The position numbers were made by a program, and so were the translations under genes. A DNA stretch of 64,000 nucleotides from Polynucleobacter sp. AP-Melu-500A-A1 (GTDB lineage Bacteria; Pseudomonadota; Gammaproteobacteria; Burkholderiales; Burkholderiaceae): positions 62,001 to 126,000 of the forward strand of contig NZ_JACVOZ010000001.1 of assembly GCF_018882125.1 (NCBI RefSeq). Direction: 5' to 3'. This document shows, one piece after another, positions 57,863 through 64,000 of this stretch. Each line of letters begins with the position of its first letter. Position 1 is the stretch's first letter. Below the pieces are notes generated by a model, which was not told the origin of the DNA, searched no databases, and saw only the letters and a list, made by a program, of their open reading frames with translations.

Positions 57863-58663
57863 ATGACTGTCAATTGCATCCTCGAGCGTGTTGCCCAAAC
57901 TAAATCTACCAATGATGATCTGCTGGCTCGCTGGCGGTCTGGTGAACTCATTGACCCAGTAGCTCGTATTGCCCATCATCAAACGGCTGGCAAAGGCAGG
58001 GCTGGACGCTCATGGCTTGCTAGGCCAAATGATTCCATTAGCTTTTCTTTAGCCTACCCATTCCAAAGAAGTCCTGCAGAATTAAGTGGACTAAGCTTAT
58101 TGGTTGGTCTGGCAGTCATTTCTGGAATTGCTAAAGCATGCAGGATTGATGAGAATGCACTACACCAATCTGGGTTTCGCCTAAAGTGGCCTAACGACTT
58201 ACTACTCAATGACGCCAAGCTAGGCGGTATTCTTATTGAAGGTGGTCAAGCCAAAACTAACGATCCTACCTGGATGATTATTGGTATTGGTATCAACTTA
58301 CGTAATGCCAAAGAATTTGAAGTTAGTCTGGCTAATCAAGCAATGCAAGCAGTTGGCTCTCTTGATCAACTCATCCCTCAAACAACATCGCTTCCTGATA
58401 TAGAATTTTTATGGCTGAAATTAATCGAATCATTAGAACATTATCTTGATCTTTTTAATCACCAAGGCTTTGGTGAATGCCAAAACCAATGGGAGTATTG
58501 GGATGCCTTCAGGGACCAAAAGGTTTGCATTTCTGGAGTTAATCAAGAGCCGATTTATGGTGTGGCCAAAGGCATTGACTGCAATGGTGCATTACTATTG
58601 CAGCAAGATAATGAGATCATTAGCATTCATGCAGGTGATGTTTCTTTGAGAGTTCAATCATGA
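57863..58663 (+). CDS. birA: Biotin-[acetyl-CoA-carboxylase] ligase
   Basis: The 266-residue enzyme attaches biotin to the carboxylase carrier protein. It has STNDDLLARW, the biotinyl-AMP loop GKGRAGRSW (about 46-54), FRLKWPNDLLLNDAKLGGILIE split near residue 110-130, and a C-terminal SH3-like domain. There is no N-terminal helix-turn-helix, so it is a class I ligase that cannot act as the bio repressor. coaX starts inside its end (ATGA overlap). Confidence 0.94.
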   Translation: MTVNCILERVAQTKSTNDDLLARWRSGELIDPVARIAHHQTAGKGRAGRSWLARPNDSISFSLAYPFQRSPAELSGLSLLVGLAVISGIAKACRIDENALHQSGFRLKWPNDLLLNDAKLGGILIEGGQAKTNDPTWMIIGIGINLRNAKEFEVSLANQAMQAVGSLDQLIPQTTSLPDIEFLWLKLIESLEHYLDLFNHQGFGECQNQWEYWDAFRDQKVCISGVNQEPIYGVAKGIDCNGALLLQQDNEIISIHAGDVSLRVQS

Positions 58664-59472
58664 GTCTCTACCTACTATTTGACGTAGGCAATACCCGTCT
58701 CAAATGGGCTGCCGTTGAATCTTCTCAACATCCATCCGATCGTCAAAAAAAATTATGGGCTTATTCTGGATCCATCACTAGCAATGCCTTGCAATCTGCC
58801 GAGGCACGAATAGAAATTGCAGACTACATCGCTAAAACCTTACCGAAACCAGATGCGATTGCTTTTACCTGTGTCGCTGGCCCACAAGCCATTAGCAATA
58901 TTCAATCTCTTTTCCCGCAATGGAACGATCTCACATGGCAGCAACTTACTGGGGATAGCCAATATGTTGGGATGCGTACGCTGTATCAGAACCCCGAAAC
59001 ATTAGGGGCTGATCGATGGGCCGCTGTCATTGGTGCACGCGCCCTATCGAATATCAATAGCCTGATCATCAACGCGGGTACGGCAACGACTATTGATTTA
59101 CTGGGAGCTAATGGCGTACATTACGGCGGCTGGATTTTGCCAGGTCTTAGCCTAATGCAAGAGAGTTTGCAAAGCAACACTGCTCAACTACCATTAGCCC
59201 AGCGCAAAGATAGGCTTGTAGGTTTTGGTATCAATACAAACGATGCGATTATTGGAGGTTGTGATGCTGCACAAATCGGCGCCATCATCTTGGCCACTGA
59301 AGTCGCAAAGCAAATGAACCATCCCGTAGAAAAAATTTGGCTCGATGGTGGTAACGCCAAAATATTAGCTAATGAGATTACAAAATCTGGGGTTCTGAAT
59401 TCTCTGGCTATCGAAACTACTGAAGGTTTAGTACTTCGAGGTACGTGGGCATGGTTACTACATCAGATTTAA
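58660..59472 (+). CDS. coaX: Type III pantothenate kinase
   Basis: The 270-residue enzyme performs the first CoA step. It has the phosphate motif LLFDVGNTRLKWA (about 5-17), GADRWAAVIGAR (about 105-116), and the NAGTATTIDLLGANGVHYGG segment (about 127-146). Type III kinases replace CoaA in many betaproteobacteria and follow birA. Its TAA stop is shared with the convergent rfaE2 through TTAA. Confidence 0.95.
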   Translation: MSLYLLFDVGNTRLKWAAVESSQHPSDRQKKLWAYSGSITSNALQSAEARIEIADYIAKTLPKPDAIAFTCVAGPQAISNIQSLFPQWNDLTWQQLTGDSQYVGMRTLYQNPETLGADRWAAVIGARALSNINSLIINAGTATTIDLLGANGVHYGGWILPGLSLMQESLQSNTAQLPLAQRKDRLVGFGINTNDAIIGGCDAAQIGAIILATEVAKQMNHPVEKIWLDGGNAKILANEITKSGVLNSLAIETTEGLVLRGTWAWLLHQI

Positions 59473-59957
59473 GAGCGAATTTTTCCCAGTAGGCTGGTAG
59501 TTGAGCGCTCATATATAAAGGGAATGGCCACAGCCTTACCACCCCAACTCTTGACAGCTTTGGTTTCTGCCAAGGTATCTATGTCGTAATCACCACCTTT
59601 TACATAAATATCGGGACGAATTTTCTCAATTAAATTTACTGGAGTTTGCTCAGTAAACAGAATCGTCATATCAACACTTTCAAGAGCAGCCAACAAGGCT
59701 TGACGATCAGCTTCAGAATTAATGGGCCGATCATCGCCTTTGCCTAACATCCTGACTGATGCATCTGAGTTCACACCAACAACCAAACTAGCGCCTAAAG
59801 CACGGGCTTGCGCCAAATAACTAGCATGACCACGATGAAGAATATCGAAAACGCCATTGGTAAAAACGAGTGGGCGCGGAAGATTAGCAACCAAACTATC
59901 CAACTGTTCGGGTGGACAAACTTTAGACTCAAAAGAAGGTGACGATATTGTTGTCAT
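59469..59957 (-). CDS. rfaE2: D-glycero-beta-D-manno-heptose 1-phosphate adenylyltransferase
   Basis: The 162-residue nucleotidyltransferase corresponds to the C-terminal half of HldE, with FTNGVFDILHRGHASYLAQA (HxGH) and later KGGDYDIDTLAETKAV. It makes ADP-heptose precursor for the LPS core. Here it is a separate gene, the HldC form, as is usual in betaproteobacteria; the kinase partner is not in the window. Confidence 0.93.
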   Translation of the reverse strand: MTTISSPSFESKVCPPEQLDSLVANLPRPLVFTNGVFDILHRGHASYLAQARALGASLVVGVNSDASVRMLGKGDDRPINSEADRQALLAALESVDMTILFTEQTPVNLIEKIRPDIYVKGGDYDIDTLAETKAVKSWGGKAVAIPFIYERSTTSLLGKIRS

Positions 59958-60054
59958 AGCTCAATATTAATAGCATTACCCCTTAGCCTGTGATATTGCC
60001 TAAAATGTCTTAGACTTGAGCACTATTCACCATCCGCAATAAATAAGGCGCAAG

Positions 60055-60621
60055 ATGATCCGCTTGTTGTTTTCATGGCTTTTGACCCTATTCGCTTTTG
60101 CAATAGGAGCTCAAACTGTAAATGCTGCTAGCTGCAGCCCTTTACTTTCCCAGACCTTTCCGCGTCTTCAAGACGAGGCGCCCCAAAGCCTATGCCAATA
60201 CCAAGGAAAAGTTATTTTGGCAGTCAATACAGCCAGCTATTGTGGATTTACTAGCCAATATGATGGTCTTGAAAAGGTGTATGCCAAATATAAAGACCAG
60301 GGATTAGTAGTCTTAGGCTTTCCTTCAAATGACTTTGGCCAGCAAGAGCCTGGAAGTAATAAAGAAATTGCTGAATTTTGCAAAAATACTTATGACGTCA
60401 AATTTCCAATGTTTGCTAAGAGCGTAGTTTCTGGTGGGAATGCTAATCCCTTCTTTAAGATGTTGATTGCCAAAACAGGAACTACTCCGAAATGGAATTT
60501 CTATAAATATATGATTGACCGCAACGGTAATGTTGTGAACTCATATAACAGCATGACTAAGCCCACCAGCACAACCATCAGCAATGAGATTGAGAAGCTT
60601 CTGAAGGAGAAGGCGCAGTGA
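60055..60621 (+). CDS. Glutathione peroxidase family protein, exported
   Basis: The 188-residue protein has a signal peptide (about 1-24, ending VNA) and the glutathione peroxidase fold with Cys in TASYCGFTSQYDGLEKVYAK (about 60), LGFPSNDFGQQEPGS, and KWNFYKYMIDRNG. Cysteine replaces selenocysteine. It reduces peroxides, probably in the periplasm. It overlaps the FAD oxidoreductase start by 4 bases (GTGA), so it heads an operon with the lipid-modification genes that follow. Confidence 0.94.
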   Translation: MIRLLFSWLLTLFAFAIGAQTVNAASCSPLLSQTFPRLQDEAPQSLCQYQGKVILAVNTASYCGFTSQYDGLEKVYAKYKDQGLVVLGFPSNDFGQQEPGSNKEIAEFCKNTYDVKFPMFAKSVVSGGNANPFFKMLIAKTGTTPKWNFYKYMIDRNGNVVNSYNSMTKPTSTTISNEIEKLLKEKAQ

Positions 60622-62006
60622 GTAAAAAAAGAATTGCCATTATTGGTGCCGGCATTTCTGGTCTAGGATGCGCCTATGCCCTAAGACAACAACGCGATTT
60701 AGATATCACTGTTTATGAAGGCGGCGACCACATTGGTGGACATAGCAATACTGTCAATTTCACTCTCAAGAATAGTAATAAAGATATTACGCATGGAATT
60801 GATACAGGCTTCTTAGTATTTAATCGTAAAACCTACCCACGACTAGTAAGACTTTTTGAAGAAATTCAAGCACCCATTGCAATCTCAGAAATGTCATTCT
60901 CAGTTTCAATTGATACCGCTGAGAAATTTCAGAAACCCAGAACGATTGAATGGGCCGGCAACGACCTAAACTCCTTCTTTGGTCAAAGATCAAACCTCTT
61001 ATCACCCTCTTTTTGGAGAATGGCATACGACATTCTGCGCTTCAATCGTCTGGCTACTCAATTGGCGAATCATCAGATTAAAGCAGGTCATCTTTACGCT
61101 GAACCAGATGAAACGATTGCTAGCTTTTTAGACCGCAATCGCTTTAGCCAAAGCTTTAGAGAAAATTATTTTTTACCCATGATTGGTGCCATCTGGTCTT
61201 GCTCTGTAGAGCAGATGTTGGAATTCCCCATTCAAACAATGGTACGTTTTTGCCATAATCATGGCCTACTGCAAATCCAAAATCGCCCTCAATGGCTTAC
61301 TGTTCAGGGCGGATCCCGTGAGTATGTAAAACGTCTAGTGGCAGCCCTAGAAAAAAATCACGTTACTTTTAAACGTGAATCTGTTCTACGAGTCAATGCT
61401 AGCAATGAGAGCATGTCGCAATCTGAAGTCATTACAGAGTCCGGATCAGCCTGGTTTGATGAGGTGGTCATGGCTTGTCATAGCGATCAATCTCTTGAGT
61501 TAGTGCATGGCATCGATCAGCACGCCAGAAATATTCTTGCCGCCATTCCTTATCAACAAAATCGCGCGATTCTCCATACTGATATCCGTTTTTTACCTAC
61601 GGTTAAGCGCTGTTGGGCGGCCTGGAATTACACTGCAAAATCAGGTGCTATGCCATCAGCCAAGCAACATGTCAGTGTTAACTACCTCATTAACCGTTTA
61701 CAGCCCTTACCACCAGAATTTAATGATTTGCAAATTATTGTGAGCCTCAATCCATTAACGGATCCTGATCCAACACTAGTGCACCAAGAAATTCATTACG
61801 CTCACCCTGTATTTGATATGGGTGCTATTCAAGCGCAAAAAGAACTCCCGCTAATACAAGGCAACTCATCTATCTGGTATTGCGGCGCTTGGACCGGATT
61901 TGGATTTCATGAAGATGGATTGCGTTCGGGTGAATTAGTGGCTGAGGCTTTATTAGAAAGTCTGCGCTCGCCACTGAAAAATAGCCCCAAACAAGATGCT
62001 CAATAA
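60618..62006 (+). CDS. NAD(P)/FAD-dependent oxidoreductase (amine-oxidase-like)
   Basis: The 462-residue protein has the FAD motif IGAGISGLGCAYAL (about 7-20), YEGGDHIGGHSNTV, DTGFLVFNRKTYP, and a C-terminal FAD contact GAWTGFGFHEDGLRSGEL (about 428-445). It belongs to a family that sits beside DUF1365 and cyclopropane-synthase-like genes in many bacteria. The start is a GTG at 60618, with GAAGGAGAAGG just upstream inside gpx. Substrate unknown, perhaps a modified fatty acid. Confidence 0.88.
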   Translation: MSKKRIAIIGAGISGLGCAYALRQQRDLDITVYEGGDHIGGHSNTVNFTLKNSNKDITHGIDTGFLVFNRKTYPRLVRLFEEIQAPIAISEMSFSVSIDTAEKFQKPRTIEWAGNDLNSFFGQRSNLLSPSFWRMAYDILRFNRLATQLANHQIKAGHLYAEPDETIASFLDRNRFSQSFRENYFLPMIGAIWSCSVEQMLEFPIQTMVRFCHNHGLLQIQNRPQWLTVQGGSREYVKRLVAALEKNHVTFKRESVLRVNASNESMSQSEVITESGSAWFDEVVMACHSDQSLELVHGIDQHARNILAAIPYQQNRAILHTDIRFLPTVKRCWAAWNYTAKSGAMPSAKQHVSVNYLINRLQPLPPEFNDLQIIVSLNPLTDPDPTLVHQEIHYAHPVFDMGAIQAQKELPLIQGNSSIWYCGAWTGFGFHEDGLRSGELVAEALLESLRSPLKNSPKQDAQ

Positions 62007-62792
62007 ATGAATCAACCAAAGATTAATTTTGGAGTAGTAAAGCATTCTCGCTTTCGACCAGCGAAAAATGCCTTTGGGTATGGTGTATTCACCGTCTCAA
62101 TTCCCATGCGCTCTAGAAATACCAATCCCGATCTACTTAGAGATTGTGGGCTCAAAGACAATAGCGCTGGCCTTATTTCCTTCTTTGACAAGGATCATGG
62201 GCAAGGAGAAGCGAATAGTCTGGCGTGGATTGAAAAACTGCTACATGAAAACCAGGTTTCCAATATTGATGGGGAAATCTGGTTACAAACTTTTCCAAGA
62301 GTATTAGGTTATGTTTTTAACCCCGTTAGCTTTTGGATCTGCACTCGTGCAGGTGGGCAAGTACAGGCGGTATTAGCAGAAGTCAACAATACCTTTGGGG
62401 AGCGGCATTGTTATTTACTCCACAAAGACTCTGGAGATATCTTGCACTCTGGAGAGACGCTAACTAGTAAAAAAGTATTTCATGTCTCTCCTTTCTGCGA
62501 GATTCGGGGGGAATATCATTTCCGCTTCTTATTTCCCAACGAGAGCCATTCTGGGCGCCACTCCGTTTATCGTATTGAGCTCCATGAAGATGGACGTCCT
62601 TTGATTAATACCAGCATTAGTGGTCAAAGTCGCCCCCTCAGTCGCGCCAATCTATATTTGGCATTTATTAGCTATCCTTTAATGAGCTTGGGCGTTATTT
62701 TCAGAATCCATTGGCAGGCATTGAAATTATGGATAAAAGGTGTACCCTTTAACTCAAAACCAAAACCACCTGAGTTCGAAGTTAGCAGATGA
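62007..62792 (+). CDS. DUF1365 family protein
   Basis: The 261-residue protein has the DUF1365 marks: VVKHSRFRPAKNAFGYGVF at the start, a central FPRVLGYVFNPVSFWIC (about 96-112), and EVNNTFGERHCYLL. Family members sit between the FAD oxidoreductase and a CFA-synthase-like gene. In Rhodobacter, related clusters were linked to singlet-oxygen stress and unusual fatty acids, from memory. Start directly after the previous stop; its own stop overlaps the next gene as ATGA. Confidence 0.9.
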   Translation: MNQPKINFGVVKHSRFRPAKNAFGYGVFTVSIPMRSRNTNPDLLRDCGLKDNSAGLISFFDKDHGQGEANSLAWIEKLLHENQVSNIDGEIWLQTFPRVLGYVFNPVSFWICTRAGGQVQAVLAEVNNTFGERHCYLLHKDSGDILHSGETLTSKKVFHVSPFCEIRGEYHFRFLFPNESHSGRHSVYRIELHEDGRPLINTSISGQSRPLSRANLYLAFISYPLMSLGVIFRIHWQALKLWIKGVPFNSKPKPPEFEVSR

Positions 62793-64000
62793 ATCGTCCT
62801 GGACAATCCTTACTTTCTCGCCTAAATTTTGCAAGACCGCAAGTACGGTCATCTAAGCAATATCGTTTTAGTGTCGATGCCCTTATGAAGCTACTACCGC
62901 AGCTGGGTAGCGGCTATCTAAAAATAACCCTGCCTAATAACGAAAGAAAAGAGTTTGGCAATCCTTCAGATGCCCTTCATGCAGAAATTCATATTTTGGA
63001 TTGGTCGGTATTTAAACAAGTGATGTCTCATGGGGACATTGGCTTTGCAGAGAGTTATATTCGCGGACAGTGGAACACACCTGACCTGAAAGCCTTACTA
63101 GAGTTAGTGATTCGCAATCGAAACATTCTTGATAAAGCTATTTTTGGAAGCTGGTATGGTTCAATTTTCTATCGCTTTAGACATTGGTTGCGAGATAACA
63201 CTAAATCTGGCAGCCGCAAAAATATTCACGCACACTATGACTTAGGGAACGCCTTTTACAGCTTATGGCTTGATCCCACGATGAGTTATTCAAGCGCCTG
63301 GTTTTCAGAAGGCGACAAGCAGTCACTTGCAGAGGCGCAACGTGCAAAAATTAGGCGCATCCTAGACTCTATTGACTCCAAAGCATCTGACCATATTCTA
63401 GAAATAGGCTGTGGTTGGGGTGGCGTGATGGAAGAGGCTCTCCAAAGCAATATTGCCATCACAGGCCTTACGCTTTCCACTGAACAAAAAGCGTTTGCTG
63501 ATGAGCGCTTAAAAAATATTCAAATGTCTCAAGAGAAAGCCCCAGCATTTGAAGTGCGCCTGCAAGACTACCGTGATTGCCCAGAGCAATTTGATGGCAT
63601 CGTCTCAGTAGAAATGTTTGAGGCTGTTGGAGCAAAGCATTGGCCTGAATATTTTCATACTATTGCTAAGCGCCTAAAGACAGGTCGCAAAGCATGTATT
63701 CAAACCATTGTGATTGCTGAAGACCTTTTTGAGCGCTATCGACATAACACCGACTTTATTCAGCAATATGTATTTCCTGGTGGGATGTTGCCTTCACTCA
63801 CCAGCTTTCGGGCAAGCGCTGCGCAAGCTGGCTTAAAAGTTGAAGCTGAATTTGCCTTTGGATCCGATTATGCAAAAACGCTGTGTATTTGGAGAGATAG
63901 CTTCAATCACAGACTTCAAGAAGTACGGCAACTGGGTTTTGATGAGGCATTCATTCGCCTCTGGAATTTCTACCTCATGTATTGCTCTGCAGGATTCTCT
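62789..64000 (+). CDS. Cyclopropane-fatty-acyl-phospholipid synthase family (3' end missing)
   Basis: The frame is open from the ATG at 62789 to the window end (404 codons), so the gene is partial, probably lacking only a few residues. It has an N-terminal lipid-binding region, HYDLGNAFYSLWLDPTMSYS (about 150-169), the SAM motif ILEIGCGWGGV (about 199), and SVEMFEAVG, and ends YCSAGF. It would methylate phospholipid acyl chains at a double bond. A true cyclopropane synthase or a related methylase (such as for furan fatty acids) cannot be told apart here. Confidence 0.93.
   Translation, partial: MNRPGQSLLSRLNFARPQVRSSKQYRFSVDALMKLLPQLGSGYLKITLPNNERKEFGNPSDALHAEIHILDWSVFKQVMSHGDIGFAESYIRGQWNTPDLKALLELVIRNRNILDKAIFGSWYGSIFYRFRHWLRDNTKSGSRKNIHAHYDLGNAFYSLWLDPTMSYSSAWFSEGDKQSLAEAQRAKIRRILDSIDSKASDHILEIGCGWGGVMEEALQSNIAITGLTLSTEQKAFADERLKNIQMSQEKAPAFEVRLQDYRDCPEQFDGIVSVEMFEAVGAKHWPEYFHTIAKRLKTGRKACIQTIVIAEDLFERYRHNTDFIQQYVFPGGMLPSLTSFRASAAQAGLKVEAEFAFGSDYAKTLCIWRDSFNHRLQEVRQLGFDEAFIRLWNFYLMYCSAGFS

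Overview
The window reads as chromosomal DNA of a free-living betaproteobacterium in the Burkholderiaceae, most likely Polynucleobacter or a close relative. Three things point there: moderate to low GC for a betaproteobacterium, very tight gene packing, and gene neighbourhoods typical of Burkholderiales (kdsD-kdsC-lptCAB-hpf-ptsN-hprK-rapZ-mutY, ispE-tRNA-Gln-prs-rplY-pth, the coxB-ctaD-ctaG-ctaE cluster with SURF1/ctaA/cyoE, gshA-gshB-EIIA-HPr-EI, and porin-glnK-amtB). The species call is inference from recognition and was not tested. I see no insertion sequence, prophage, CRISPR array or integron.

Layout. 1-9.2 kb: the end of ilvA, a 5'-nucleotidase, queF, ssb, an MFS transporter, uvrA and a CPA2 antiporter. 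9.2-12.8 kb: an LPS module (kdsD, kdsC, lptC, lptA, lptB). 12.9-15.6 kb: hpf and the nitrogen-PTS/HPr-kinase group (ptsN, hprK, rapZ). 15.6-22.5 kb: mutY and mutM against a TPR-LolB fusion, ispE, tRNA-Gln, prs, rplY and pth. 22.5-28.7 kb: ferredoxin, coaD, rsmD, two M16 peptidases, ftsY, and rpoH with a perfect CIRCE operator in its promoter. 28.7-37.8 kb: cytochrome c oxidase (caa3 type), haem A synthesis and copper-assembly genes. 37.8-45 kb: a BioC-like protein, a ComF-like protein, trmL, gpsA, secB, grxC, rhodanese, gpmA, ctpA and a ThiF/MoeB protein. 45-52.6 kb: PTS EI, HPr and EIIA with both glutathione synthesis genes, then amtB, glnK and a porin. 52.9-60 kb: ubiK, lipoate synthesis (lipA, lipB), small proteins, VanZ, birA, coaX and rfaE2. 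60-64 kb: a translationally coupled glutathione peroxidase, FAD oxidoreductase, DUF1365 and cyclopropane-fatty-acid-synthase-like operon, cut by the window end.

How the genes work together. Nearly everything is core metabolism and envelope maintenance. The most system-like parts are (i) a permease-free regulatory PTS split over two loci, with HPr kinase; (ii) the full assembly line of a caa3-type oxidase; (iii) a heat-shock sigma factor whose own promoter carries the HrcA operator, so the two heat-shock circuits are probably wired in series; and (iv) a lipid-modification operon headed by a peroxidase. I found no clearly new multi-gene system. The most unusual items are the CIRCE-rpoH promoter, the fused TPR-LolB protein that lacks a lipobox, the absence of rpoN from its usual place, and a BioC-like protein with a degenerate SAM motif.
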